A DNA stretch of 64,000 nt from Mesorhizobium tianshanense (GCF_007830515.1 NZ_VLKT01000012.1:93687-157686); one strand, 5' to 3'; shown: positions 51,290-59,644, numbered from the stretch's first letter. Numbers and translations: made by a program. Notes: generated from the sequence alone by a model not told the origin.

Positions 51290-52164
51290 CGAGCCGGGCG
51301 CTTTCGCGAGAACGCCTCCGGGCTGCCTACGAGGATGCCTGCCGCATGGAGATCGAGGCGTTGAAACCGGGCAACGTCCATCTGTTCGCCGACGGGCACG
51401 GCATGTCCGCGGCCCAGTTCATGATGAGCGCCGAGGTCTCGTCCGCGCCGCTGACCGATCCTGGCCTGCCGGTCGGACAGCGCATGCTGGAAGCGGTCCG
51501 CGCGACACGTCTGGCGGTCGCGACCAACACCAATCTCGGCATCATCCTTCTGACGGGGCCTCTGATACGCGCCGCCGAAATGACGGGCGCCCCACTGCAC
51601 GACACTCGACTGCACGACAATCGACTGCATGATAATCTCGACGCGGTGCTGCGCGCGATGAGCATGGACGACACCAGGGCGGTGTTCGAGGCGATCGTCG
51701 CGGCTGCGCCAGGCGGCCTGGGAGAGGCCGCGAACGATGTGCGGCAGGAACCGAAGGTTCATCTTATCGAAGCGATGCGGGAGGCGGCCGACCGCGACAT
51801 GATCGCCCGCCAGTATGTCACCTGTTTCGGCGACGTGTTCGGCGTCGGGCTTGCGGCGCTGGAAGCGGCGTTGGCACGCGGGGAAGACGGCATGTGGCCG
51901 ACGGTGTTCGCCTATATGGCGTTTCTCGCGGGCTTCCCCGACAGCCATGTGGTGCGCAACCACGGAGCCGAGGCCGCAGATCGGGCGCGGCAGGAAGCCC
52001 TTGCCGTTCAGGCGGCGCTCCATGCCGGCGACGAGCCGTCACGCATTCGCCTGCTCATGGAGTTCGACCGCCGGCTGAAGGCGGACAACATCAATCCCGG
52101 CACCTCGGCCGACCTGACCGTGGCTACTCTTTTAGTCCACCTTCTCGGCGTTCGCCTTGCATAA
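51286..52164 (+). CDS. CitG/triphosphoribosyl-dephospho-CoA synthase-like protein of the H4MPT island
   Basis: A 292-residue all-helical protein related to CitG and MdcB, which attach ribosyl groups. Conserved strings are MEIEALKPGNVHLFADGHGM, TNTNLGIILLTGPL and the end LKADNINPGTSADLTVATLLVHLL. The start is GTG at 51286 overlapping the upstream stop (GTGA). In methylotrophs this gene is a fixed neighbour of mch, so it probably acts in the ribosyl chemistry of H4MPT synthesis, not citrate lyase. It contains a three-copy internal repeat at 51595-51639. Confidence 0.8.
   Translation: MTSRALSRERLRAAYEDACRMEIEALKPGNVHLFADGHGMSAAQFMMSAEVSSAPLTDPGLPVGQRMLEAVRATRLAVATNTNLGIILLTGPLIRAAEMTGAPLHDTRLHDNRLHDNLDAVLRAMSMDDTRAVFEAIVAAAPGGLGEAANDVRQEPKVHLIEAMREAADRDMIARQYVTCFGDVFGVGLAALEAALARGEDGMWPTVFAYMAFLAGFPDSHVVRNHGAEAADRARQEALAVQAALHAGDEPSRIRLLMEFDRRLKADNINPGTSADLTVATLLVHLLGVRLA
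51595..51639 (+). repeat. Three tandem 15-base repeats inside the CitG-like gene
   Basis: CTGCACGACACTCGA, CTGCACGACAATCGA and CTGCATGATAATCTC follow one another in frame and encode LHDTR-LHDNR-LHDNL. The last copy is the most diverged. They lie in a loop region after the conserved LLTGPLIRAAEMTG helix. Slippage expansion is the likely origin. Confidence 0.8.
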
Positions 52165-52330
52165 TCGCAGCGTTGGTGGTTGACTTCCTGATGCGGAAGC
52201 CGGGCTTCCGCGGCTATCCAGCCAACCGGTCCGGACATCCGGGCGCTGCCAACAAGGATAGCTGTCCATCGAGCGCTCGCTCGGTTGCGGCGTCTTTGGA
52301 CACCATAATTGTGTCTTGGAGGAAATTGGC

Positions 52331-52837
52331 ATGGCAAAGATCTCGAAAGTAATGGTCGGTGAATCGCTGGTGGGAGACGGCAACGAAGTGGCGCATGTCG
52401 ACCTGCTCATCGGCCCACGGGGGAGCGCGGTCGAAACGGCATTTTGCAACGCACTCACCAACAACAAGGACGGCTTTACCTCACTTTTGGCGGTGATCGC
52501 GCCCAATCTTCAGTGCAAGCCCAATACGGTGATGTTCAACAAGGTCACGATCAAGGGCGCCAAGCAGGCCGTGCAGATGTTCGGTCCGGCCCAGCACGCG
52601 GTTGCAAAGGCCGTGCAGGACAGCGTCGCCGACGGGGTCATTCCTGCCAATGAGGCGGACGATCTGTTCATCTGCGTCGGCGTGTTCATCCACTGGGACG
52701 CGGCGGACGACGCCAAGATCCAGAAGTACAATTACGAGGCGACGAAGGAAGCCATCCAACGCGCGGTCGCGGGAACGCCGACGGCCGCCGAAGCCACGTC
52801 CCAGCGGGACCAGGTGAAGCATCCGTTCGCCGCTTAG
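52331..52837 (+). CDS. fae: Formaldehyde-activating enzyme
   Basis: A 168-residue Fae, which joins formaldehyde to H4MPT to give methylene-H4MPT. The N-terminal [20 protein letters not shown] includes the conserved catalytic histidine (His22 here). The signature [26 protein letters not shown] and the C-terminal HPFAA also fit. The start ATG at 52331 has GGAGG 8 bases upstream. It lies 166 bases after the CitG-like gene, with its own leader, and is followed by a hairpin, so it may be transcribed separately and strongly, as usual for fae. Confidence 0.97.
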   Translation: MAKISKVMVGESLVGDGNEVAHVDLLIGPRGSAVETAFCNALTNNKDGFTSLLAVIAPNLQCKPNTVMFNKVTIKGAKQAVQMFGPAQHAVAKAVQDSVADGVIPANEADDLFICVGVFIHWDAADDAKIQKYNYEATKEAIQRAVAGTPTAAEATSQRDQVKHPFAA

Positions 52838-52863
52838 ACAAGAGACAGCCCCGCACAGGCAAA

Positions 52864-52885
52864 ACCCCCGGCGGAGCCGGAGGGT
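52864..52885 (+). terminator. Hairpin after fae
   Basis: ACCC plus CCGGC at 52864-52872 pairs with GCCGG at 52876-52880 and GGGT at 52882-52885 around a GGA loop, with a single bulged A. It is 26 bases after the fae stop. The following bases contain only a short TCTGTT, so termination may be partial. Confidence 0.55.
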
Positions 52886-53100
52886 CTGTTGCGCCGCCTG
52901 AAAAAGCTTCTGGGCCTTTAGAGAACTGCCCTCGGGCCCGCCCCGGGGTTGGTAGCCGGTTTTGGAAATTCCGGTGCTCAAAGAGATAGAGCGGCGGCAT
53001 GATTCGATTTGAGAGTCGCCGCTCTAAGGTGTGTTGAGATTCAGGTGATGCCGGCCCCACGCTTCCGGTTCTGGCCTCGCCAATTGGTGATCTCAGCGCC

Positions 53101-53271
53101 GCCCCTCATCCGCCTGCCGGCACCTTCTCCCCGTATAGTGACGGGGAGAAGGGGGCTGGCCGCAGCCTCGGCGCCCGTCTTGCAACGCTGGTGATTAGCG
53201 AAACCGGCGATGACAGCGCCCCTCTCCCCGTCACTATACGGGGAGAGGATGCCGGCAGGCAGGTGAGGGGC
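53101..53271. repeat. Long inverted repeat (rhizobial intergenic element)
   Basis: The two arms, about 53101-53156 and 53215-53271, are near-perfect reverse complements, each including GTATAGTGACGGGGAGA or its complement and the GCCTGCCGGCA block, with a 58-base centre. Each arm also contains its own small palindrome (TCTCCCCG against CGGGGAGA). Similar TCTCCCCGT-rich repeats are frequent in Mesorhizobium-type genomes. The rest of the 52838-53368 gap between fae and the HisA-like gene shows no gene. Confidence 0.75.
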
Positions 53272-53368
53272 AGCGCCAACGCTCGCAAAGGGGTCTGAGT
53301 AAGGGCCTGAATGTCAACAGACCTTAGACCAAGGTTTCCGAGGGCCGAAGTTCGAGGTCACGCGAATG

Positions 53369-54100
53369 TCAGGCGCCGAGCGCTGCGAGGTGCCCGGGCG
53401 TGAGCGTGCCGTCATGCAGCGAGGTCGCGGCCAGCGCCGCGGCGATACCGAGTGACGAAAGGGCGCGAATGTCAGCCTCGTTGCGCACCCCGCCGGCCGC
53501 GATCACCGAGCGGCCTCCAGCCTTCGCCTTGATTGCCTCGAGCCGCGTGAAATCGGGACCGGAGGCGGAGCCGACCTTGGCCAGTGTCATGACGATCACC
53601 TTTTGCGGCCAAAGCTCCGGCTCGTCGAGAAACGATGGCGGACCGCGAAATCCGTCGTCGAAGAAATCCAGCGACAGGATAAGGTCGGGATGATCGCAAA
53701 AACGCCGGAGCAGCGCGTCATCCTGCTGCGATTCGGAACCCAGGACCGGGTAAAGCCGGCGTTCGGCAAGTGCTGCCGAAAGTGTTTTCTCGTCGGCGAT
53801 GCCGGCATCGACCCAAAGCTCCGGCGGCTCCGCCATCGCCTGCAGCCGGGCAAGCGCGCCGCTGTTCGGCGTACCGCCTTCGATGGCATCGAGGTCGGCG
53901 ATATAGAAGGTTGGAAAAGGATAAAGCCCGCGCAGGCCTTCGGTGACCGCGACGACATCGGAACTTTGGCTGAGCGGCGTGACGATCGGCCGGTAGCGAT
54001 CGCGTTTTCCTTGCCGGGCGCGGACCACCTCGCCGCCCTTCAGGTCGAGAACCGGAATGATACGCAACGCTTTTCTCGCTGACCAACTGTCCCCTGTCAT
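53369..54100 (-). CDS. HisA-family TIM-barrel protein of the C1 island
   Basis: A 243-residue HisA/HisF-like (phosphoribosyl-sugar isomerase) barrel. The N-terminal strand RIIPVLDLKGGEVVRARQG has the catalytic Asp and the later AAGGVRNEADIRAL is the second phosphate-binding loop. The middle strand (WVDAGIADEKTL) carries the other conserved Asp. It is shorter and more diverged than housekeeping HisA and stands next to an MfnF-like gene, so a role in methylofuran or H4MPT synthesis is more likely than histidine synthesis. The start ATG (54098-54100) leaves only 13 bases to the divergent gene. A TTG at 54065-54067 is an alternative. Confidence 0.75.
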   Translation of the reverse strand: MTGDSWSARKALRIIPVLDLKGGEVVRARQGKRDRYRPIVTPLSQSSDVVAVTEGLRGLYPFPTFYIADLDAIEGGTPNSGALARLQAMAEPPELWVDAGIADEKTLSAALAERRLYPVLGSESQQDDALLRRFCDHPDLILSLDFFDDGFRGPPSFLDEPELWPQKVIVMTLAKVGSASGPDFTRLEAIKAKAGGRSVIAAGGVRNEADIRALSSLGIAAALAATSLHDGTLTPGHLAALGA

Positions 54101-54113
54101 GAAAGCTTGAAGT

Positions 54114-55148
54114 GTGGAAAAAAGAAAGAGCATCATTGCCGGCTTCGATATCGGCGGCGCGCATCTGAAGGTGACGCGCGCGCAAGACGGCCGCATCGTC
54201 GAGGCGGTAACGATCGCCACGCCGCTGTGGCAAGGGCTCCACAGCCTGACCTCGGCATTCGACGAAGCGGCTCCGATCTATGCGGGCGCCGACCTCAACG
54301 CATTCACCATGACCGGCGAACTGGCCGACATCTTTCCGTCCCGCGATGCCGGCGTCGCAGCCCTGCTGGACGAGATTTCACGCCGTTTCCCAGGCGAAAA
54401 GCTGATCTATGCCGGGCGCTCCGGCTTTGTCGGGGTCGAGCAGGCGGCGCGGCTGGGCAACGCTGTCGCCTCCGCAAACTGGCACGCGACAGCGTCGCTG
54501 GTGGCGAAGCGCGCCGGCGATGCCCTGTTCGTCGATATGGGTTCGACCACCACCGACATCATCGCCGTCAGCAATGGCGCCGTCGCCAATGACGGCTACA
54601 CCGATGCCGAACGGCTTCTGAGCGGCGAACTGGTCTATACCGGCTTCACCAGGACGTTCCTGTTCGGTGTGGCCTCGTCGGCCCCGGTCCGTGGCAGGCT
54701 GACACCACTGATGAACGAGTATTTCGCCTCGATCGCCGACGCGCACCGTATCCTGGGGGTGCTCGACGAAAAGGACGACAGGCACGCTTCCGCCGACGGC
54801 AAGGAAAAGACCGTCGATGGTTCGATCGCGCGGCTGGCGCGCATGATCGGGCGCGACGCCGCCGACCTGACGCCGCCGGAATGGCGCGAAGTCGCGCGTT
54901 GGTTCAGCGAGCAGCAATTGCGCAATATCCACGACGCAGCGTCGCTGGTCGCCGGGCCGCTCGCCCGGGATGCCCCGATCGTCGGCGCCGGAACCGGCCG
55001 CTGGCAGATCAGGCGGTTGGCCGAACGCATGGAACGCCGTTTCGTCGACTTCGCCGAGATCATCCCCGCAGATGACGCCGTTCGCGGCGAAGCGAGCAGC
55101 GTGGCGCCTGCGTCAGCGGTGGCGCTGTTGGCGGGATCTCGATTGTAG
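54114..55148 (+). CDS. H4MPT-linked C1 transfer pathway protein (MfnF-like)
   Basis: A 344-residue protein with an ASKHA-type fold. GFDIGGAHLKVTRA is the first phosphate loop and FVDMGSTTTDIIAVSNG the second. It belongs to the family that includes methanogen MfnF, which joins the furan phosphate and the tyramine moiety of methanofuran, so a methylofuran-synthesis role is likely. The start is GTG at 54114, and homology begins at once. Without a clear Shine-Dalgarno, expression may be low. A strong terminator follows at 55475. Confidence 0.8.
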   Translation: MEKRKSIIAGFDIGGAHLKVTRAQDGRIVEAVTIATPLWQGLHSLTSAFDEAAPIYAGADLNAFTMTGELADIFPSRDAGVAALLDEISRRFPGEKLIYAGRSGFVGVEQAARLGNAVASANWHATASLVAKRAGDALFVDMGSTTTDIIAVSNGAVANDGYTDAERLLSGELVYTGFTRTFLFGVASSAPVRGRLTPLMNEYFASIADAHRILGVLDEKDDRHASADGKEKTVDGSIARLARMIGRDAADLTPPEWREVARWFSEQQLRNIHDAASLVAGPLARDAPIVGAGTGRWQIRRLAERMERRFVDFAEIIPADDAVRGEASSVAPASAVALLAGSRL

Positions 55149-55558
55149 GTGCTATACCATGGCCATCCGATCAATCGGGGAGATGAGATACTGCCCCGGC
55201 TTGAAAGATCTCAACACGTACCAGCGCATCAAAAATCGGACCGCGCGCAAGGTCGCAACAGGATGGGAACCCGACGTTCGGAACCCGCTCGGCGCATGTC
55301 CGGTTCGCGCCCAAGTCGGTCGTTTCGGCGGTATCCGAATTAGCCGCCTGAAACCGGACATTCCTCGACCGCCTTGGTCGTAGAAGTGCCGGCGCAGTCC
55401 TCTGCCGGATTGCCGCCTCAACGAGACAACCGGCAGTGGTCTGCGGACGTTAGAGAAGCACTCTCGAAACAAAACCGCCGGATGATCCATCCGGCGGCCG
55501 TATTTTCGTTTTTGACACCTTAAAAGCTCGAAATGTCCGCACACGGCGCGTGGCCGAA
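55149..55558. other. Intergenic region between convergent genes
   Basis: About 410 bases. Apart from the bidirectional terminator at 55475-55512 I see no gene or repeat I can name. Short open frames here lack protein-like composition or a ribosome binding site. Confidence 0.45.
55475..55512. terminator. Bidirectional rho-independent terminator
   Basis: CCGCCGGATG at 55475-55484 pairs perfectly with CATCCGGCGG at 55488-55497 around a 3-base loop. On the plus strand it is followed by TATTTTCGTTTTT, and on the minus strand by GGTTTTGTTTCG. It lies between the convergent MfnF-like and alpha/beta hydrolase genes and can serve both. Confidence 0.9.
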
Positions 55559-56353
55559 CTATTGCGCTTCGACAGATCCCTTGCGGGCAGCTTCGTCGAT
55601 CACGTCAGCGACGACCTTTGGCTGAGTCATAAAGACCGCATGGCTTGCCGCGACCTCCGTGATTATCGCGCCGATGCGCTTCGCCATCGCTTGCAACATA
55701 CGTTGATCGAAGGCCTTGTCGTCGGTTGCAATCACTGCCCAACTCGGCTTGCTTCGCCAGGCGGCATGCTCGAGCTTGGTTGCGAAGGCGGACATGTTTA
55801 TCGGCACCTGAGAGTCCCGCATGAAAGCGGCATCCGCGTCCATCGTGTCGTTGGCGAAGCCAATCTTGAACCTGTCGGGAGAAACGAAGCCGAAGCCGTC
55901 CGCGGTAGTTTCGATGACAAATTCAGGCGGGGTCTGGTAACCCTCGTACTGCTGCGCAGTCGTCTCTCCGACATCTGGCGACAACGCCGATACGTAAACC
56001 AGGCCTGTCACGTTTGAATGGGTACCTGCTTCCGTTATCACCGTGCCGCCCCAGGAATGCCCCACAAGGACCGCAGGTCCATCCTGACGGTCAAGAATGC
56101 GTTTGGTTGCGGCAACGTCGTCCGCAAGCGAGGTGAGCGGGTTCTGGACGATCGACACACGATAGCCGCGGGCGGTCAGTTCGTCATAGACGCCGCGCCA
56201 ACCCGATCCATCAGCGAACGCGCCGTGCACCAGCACCACGTTCTGGACGGTCTGGTTGTCGGGAATTCTCTCGGCAGAGTGAGTGGCCGTGGCTGCGGCA
56301 ATTCCTGCGGCGGCGGCAGTTGCAGCCAGAAGGTTGGTCGTCCTGGAAGTCAT
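55559..56353 (-). CDS. Exported alpha/beta hydrolase
   Basis: A 264-residue hydrolase with an N-terminal hydrophobic Ala/Thr-rich leader (about 5-30) that looks like a signal peptide. The oxyanion region is VLVHGAFADGSGWRGVY, the nucleophile elbow GHSWGG, and the catalytic histidine in SHAVFMTQP. This is the pattern of the esterase/haloperoxidase-like family often annotated as EstC-like. The start ATG at 56351-56353 has AGGAG upstream. Divergent from an OhrR-like regulator with shared palindromes, so it is probably induced by the signal that regulator senses. Confidence 0.85.
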   Translation of the reverse strand: MTSRTTNLLAATAAAAGIAAATATHSAERIPDNQTVQNVVLVHGAFADGSGWRGVYDELTARGYRVSIVQNPLTSLADDVAATKRILDRQDGPAVLVGHSWGGTVITEAGTHSNVTGLVYVSALSPDVGETTAQQYEGYQTPPEFVIETTADGFGFVSPDRFKIGFANDTMDADAAFMRDSQVPINMSAFATKLEHAAWRSKPSWAVIATDDKAFDQRMLQAMAKRIGAIITEVAASHAVFMTQPKVVADVIDEAARKGSVEAQ

Positions 56354-56384
56354 GCTGATCTCCTCTTGTTTATCCGATAACAAT

Positions 56385-56447
56385 TATCGCGATATCTTTC
56401 TCTACGGTTCCAGCCGCGATATGTCCAGCATAATTTTTATCGCGATA
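56385..56447. promoter_or_regulatory. Paired TATCGCGATA palindromes, predicted MarR/OhrR operators
   Basis: The 10-base palindrome TATCGCGATA occurs at 56385-56394 and again at 56438-56447, exactly 53 bases (about five helix turns) apart, in the divergent region between the hydrolase and the regulator. A near copy (TATCCGATAA) lies at about 56371 and a partial one (CGCGATAT) near 56416. The regular spacing suggests cooperative binding covering both promoters. Confidence 0.7.
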
Positions 56448-56495
56448 TTCTTTTTCGGATCGGGTAGGCTATATAGGGTCCAAGGAGAGCCACCC

Positions 56496-56966
56496 ATGCC
56501 GGCGAAAAAACTCAACAACCCATTGCCGCTCGACGATCAGCTCTGTTACGCGATCTACTCTGCCGGCATGGCCATCCAGAGAGTGTACAAGCCACTGCTG
56601 GACGATTTGGGCCTGACCTATCCCCAATACCTCGCACTCAATGTCCTCTGGCGCGAGGACAAGCTGACCGTTGGCAGCATCGCCGAAAGGCTCGCGCTGG
56701 AGTCGAGCACTCTGACGCCCTTGCTCAAACGGCTCGAAGCGGCAGGACTTCTGCGCCGGACACGGAGTCCCGCGAACGAGAGGCAGGTTGTGGTTGCGCT
56801 GACTGATAAGGGACGCGAACTCAGATCTCGTGCAGGCTGCCTTGCTGACGCTCTGCTTTCCTCCTCAGGACAAAGCCCAGCGCATCTCAACCAGATCAAC
56901 CGTGACGTCAGGGAGCTACGTGACGCGATCTATGAACATACGGGCGTCTGGAGGAGCACGGCCTAG
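56496..56966 (+). CDS. MarR-family regulator, OhrR-like
   Basis: A 156-residue winged-helix regulator very close in pattern to OhrR. The N-terminal LDDQLCYAIYSA carries the peroxide-sensing cysteine (Cys17), followed by YPQYLALNVLW, the recognition helix region SSTLTPLLKRLEAAGL and the wing RSPANERQVVVALT. The start ATG at 56496 has AAGGAG upstream. It most likely represses itself and the divergent exported hydrolase through the TATCGCGATA sites and releases on oxidation by organic peroxides. No ohr gene is adjacent. Confidence 0.88.
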   Translation: MPAKKLNNPLPLDDQLCYAIYSAGMAIQRVYKPLLDDLGLTYPQYLALNVLWREDKLTVGSIAERLALESSTLTPLLKRLEAAGLLRRTRSPANERQVVVALTDKGRELRSRAGCLADALLSSSGQSPAHLNQINRDVRELRDAIYEHTGVWRSTA

Positions 56967-56986
56967 CCGGCAAGCATGGGGCTTTT

Positions 56987-57766
56987 TTACACTGTAGGCA
57001 CCGTTCCTCCGTCGATTACGTACTCCGCACCCGTGATCGAAGAGGCACGATCGGAAGACAGAAAGGCAACGAGATTGGCGATCTCGGCCGGGCTTGAGGG
57101 GCGACCGAGGGGGATTCCACCGAGGGAGTCCATTATGATCTTCTTGCCGCCTTCAACGTCGGTGCCTGCCTCATCCGCGAGACGTCGGGCGAGCTTGACG
57201 GAAGCCTCGGTCTCTATCCAGCCCGGAGACACGCGAACGACACGCACGCCTTTCGGCGACACCTCCTTGGAGAGGCTTTTGCTGTAGGTCGACAACGCCG
57301 CCTTCGCCGCAGCGTATGCGGTCGTGGCGTCCGGCAGGGGAAGCAGCCTCTGGATGGAAGAGACGTGGATCACCACGCCGCTTCCCTGCGCGATCATTCC
57401 CGGTATCAGTTCTCGGTCGAGCCGCACGGCGGGAAACAGGTTGAGATCGAGTTCCTTGTGCCAATCACCGTCGCCCAGCGCCGAGAAGCCGCCTGCCGGT
57501 GAGGAAGAACCGCCGAGCATGTGAACGATAATATCGACGCCGCCCAACTGCCCCCTGACGGCTTCGGCCACCGTGAAGCAGCCTTCGCTGGTGGAAAGAT
57601 CGGCAGCCACGAAAAGGTCCGCTGAAGAGTTCGCGGGGGCCGAGCGGGCCGTCGTCAGCACACGCGCGCCGAGTTTGCGGAACAGGTCGACGGTTGCGGC
57701 ACCGGCTCCCTTTGTGCCGGAAGTGATCAGGGCGCGCTTGCCCGATAGATTCAGGAAGTCGCTCAT
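56987..57766 (-). CDS. Short-chain dehydrogenase/reductase
   Basis: A 259-residue classical SDR. The cofactor loop is [15 protein letters not shown] (T-G-x3-G-x-G variant with Ser-Gly), the catalytic serine is in [10 protein letters not shown], and the YxxxK pair is in [10 protein letters not shown]. The C-terminal [14 protein letters not shown] is typical. The start ATG at 57764-57766 overlaps the stop of the SnoaL-like gene (ATGA). It is transcribed away from a LysR gene that probably regulates it. Confidence 0.88.
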   Translation of the reverse strand: MSDFLNLSGKRALITSGTKGAGAATVDLFRKLGARVLTTARSAPANSSADLFVAADLSTSEGCFTVAEAVRGQLGGVDIIVHMLGGSSSPAGGFSALGDGDWHKELDLNLFPAVRLDRELIPGMIAQGSGVVIHVSSIQRLLPLPDATTAYAAAKAALSTYSKSLSKEVSPKGVRVVRVSPGWIETEASVKLARRLADEAGTDVEGGKKIIMDSLGGIPLGRPSSPAEIANLVAFLSSDRASSITGAEYVIDGGTVPTV

Positions 57767-58086
57767 GCGCCGATCTCCAAGGCTGCGATCTTGTCGCCCA
57801 TCAGACGGAAGACGTAGGTGAGATTTGCAGGGCTGCCGGGAAACTCGCCGGTGACTTTGGCGATCACCTTCGTCCCATGCTCGTCGGTGAGGGCCTCGAG
57901 CGGATCGGCGACGTGCCGGTACCTGGCTTTCGAGTACTCCCACCAATTGCCAATGGCATAGTGGCCGGAGTGGGAGCGGCCCTCGTCATGGACAGCGGCG
58001 CTCGGCGCGAAGCAGGCCAGCAGAGCCTCGCAGTTGTTCTTCCGATCCGCTTCGAAATAAGCCTGGATCGCCTGAGGCAGTTGCAT
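57763..58086 (-). CDS. SnoaL-like (NTF2-fold) small protein
   Basis: A 107-residue protein of the NTF2/SnoaL-like fold, a cone-shaped barrel used by small isomerases, cyclases and ligand binders. The N-terminal helix [20 protein letters not shown] and [14 protein letters not shown] are typical. It is co-translated with the SDR that follows. AGGAG precedes the ATG at 58084-58086. The specific reaction is unknown. Confidence 0.8.
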   Translation of the reverse strand: MQLPQAIQAYFEADRKNNCEALLACFAPSAAVHDEGRSHSGHYAIGNWWEYSKARYRHVADPLEALTDEHGTKVIAKVTGEFPGSPANLTYVFRLMGDKIAALEIGA

Positions 58087-58131
58087 CTCTCATCTCCTCT
58101 TGGGGATTGCTCGCTCCACAAGTAGGCGTAT

Positions 58132-58144
58132 TCCGATGTTCGGA
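58132..58144. promoter_or_regulatory. Predicted LysR operator
   Basis: TCCGATGTTCGGA is a perfect dyad (TCCGA-N3-TCGGA) of the T-N11-A form bound by LysR-type regulators. It lies about 43 bases upstream of the LysR start and 45 bases from the SnoaL start in the divergent region, the usual place for such a site. Confidence 0.55.
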
Positions 58145-58187
58145 TAATTGGGATAAATATGGATGTCGAATTGCGGAAAGTGGGATA

Positions 58188-59102
58188 ATGGCGAGGCCTG
58201 GCCTTCACGATCTGGAAGCTGTCGTAGCCGTTGCTCGCAGATCCTCTTTCCGCGGCGCGGCGCTTGAACTGGGAATGTCGACGACTGCCCTTAGCAATGC
58301 CGTCGGCAAGCTGGAGGCCCACCTTGGCGTTCGCTTGTTCAACCGAACCACCCGCAGCGTATCTCTGTCGGATGCCGGTCGCCTGTTCGTCGAGAGCGTC
58401 GGTCCTGCGTTGCAGGACATCCACGGTGCCATGGATGCGGCGCGCTCAAAGCAGGCAAACCCCACGGGAACGCTCCGCATCAATTCCTATGCCACTGCCG
58501 CGCGAGAAATCCTTTCACCCCTGCTTCTGGAGTTCATCAGGCGTTACCCGCAAGTCCATATCGATCTGGTCACCGAGGGACGGCTCTTGGACATCGTCGC
58601 GGAAGGCTTCGACCTGGGCGTGCGTCGCGCCACCCTCGTGCCGAGTGACATGATTGCGATCTCGCTGGGTCGGCCGCAGAGAAATGTGGTCATAGGCTCG
58701 CCCGACTACTTCAAAAGCTATGGTACGCCTTCCACGCCGACTGACCTCCTTCAACATCGGTGTATCCGTATCCGGCTGCCGAATGGCGCGCTCTTTCGCT
58801 GGCGCTTCGAGAAGGATGGGGAACCACTATTGATCGATGTGAACGGACCGATGACTTTGGATGAGGCAAGCCTGTCCCGCGGCACAGTGCTCGAAGGCGT
58901 GGCGCTGGGCTACGTAATGGAGCGTGACGTGCGCGAGGATATTGAGGCAGGGCGGTTGATCAGCGTTCTGAAGGAATGGATGCCGCCTTCCGACGAACTC
59001 TGCATCTATTACCCGGGACGACGGAATCCATCCGCAGCGCACAGAGCATTCGTTGAGCTAGCACGGGAACTCGGCTCAAAAGGCCGAAACACGGCTGTAT
59101 AA
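58188..59102 (+). CDS. LysR-family transcriptional regulator
   Basis: A 304-residue LysR regulator. The N-terminal helix-turn-helix is [21 protein letters not shown], then [23 protein letters not shown]. The effector domain includes [20 protein letters not shown] and [18 protein letters not shown]. The pattern matches the subgroup commonly found divergent to SDR or oxidoreductase genes. The start ATG at 58188 is chosen by homology ([15 protein letters not shown]). The 203 bases after its stop hold nothing recognisable. Confidence 0.9.
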   Translation: MARPGLHDLEAVVAVARRSSFRGAALELGMSTTALSNAVGKLEAHLGVRLFNRTTRSVSLSDAGRLFVESVGPALQDIHGAMDAARSKQANPTGTLRINSYATAAREILSPLLLEFIRRYPQVHIDLVTEGRLLDIVAEGFDLGVRRATLVPSDMIAISLGRPQRNVVIGSPDYFKSYGTPSTPTDLLQHRCIRIRLPNGALFRWRFEKDGEPLLIDVNGPMTLDEASLSRGTVLEGVALGYVMERDVREDIEAGRLISVLKEWMPPSDELCIYYPGRRNPSAAHRAFVELARELGSKGRNTAV

Positions 59103-59305
59103 GCGCCGTTCCGCTTTGCGCCCAATGCCGGACGTTTCTCCACTCATGGAGATCTCCCAGAAGCTGACATTCTCGCAGCGAGCGCGACGAGTCTCGTCGC
59201 TGGGAAGCGATCGTCGTTGCGCGCACGGGCGGGCTTGCATGGCTTTCTAGAAGCGGACCGTCCGTCATTTTGATCGCCCAGCGGTTGTTGACCTCTTACC
59301 TGCCG

Positions 59306-59644
59306 CTAGTGACCGTCGGCATCTTCGGCCGGAGCACATGCGGCCTGATCTTCCGCCAAGTTTTCGTACGCGCGCTTTCGAAGCTCGTGTTCCTCCATGC
59401 TGCGACACTGATCAGCTGCTATTTGTCGGTCTAAGTCCCTCATGTGTCTCTCGGCAAATACGCGCTCCGGTTCGCGAGGGTCTGAAAGCCATTCCTCGAT
59501 TTCGGCCTTTTTGCCCTGGTATGCTTCCACGAATCCAAACTGACCATGCACCACCCCCGTGGAGTCTAGCACGATCTCAACCTCGTTGAGCAGTTCGTCA
59601 TCGGGCTGCAATGCAGCAACTATATCTCGGCAGATGGGCTGCAA
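59306..59644 (-). pseudogene. C-terminal remnant of a larger unknown protein
   Basis: A 112-codon frame with good coding character (STGVVHGQFGFVEAYQGKKA, IEEWLSDPREPERVFAERHM, LDRQIAADQ). It can only start at a TTG directly after a stop codon, with no Shine-Dalgarno. The sequence resembles the conserved C-terminal ends of long helical-repeat proteins I have seen in other bacteria, so it is probably what is left after loss of the 5' part. It could instead be a small expressed orphan gene. It has many charged residues and no membrane segment. Confidence 0.45.

Noticed and set aside
51595..51639. CRISPR-like direct repeats
   Set aside because: Three abutting 15-base units without spacers, in frame inside a conserved gene. 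This is a coding tandem repeat, not an array.
53369..54100. Assignment as histidine-biosynthesis HisA
   Set aside because: No other his gene is nearby, the protein is diverged, and it is paired with an MfnF-like gene at the end of the H4MPT island.
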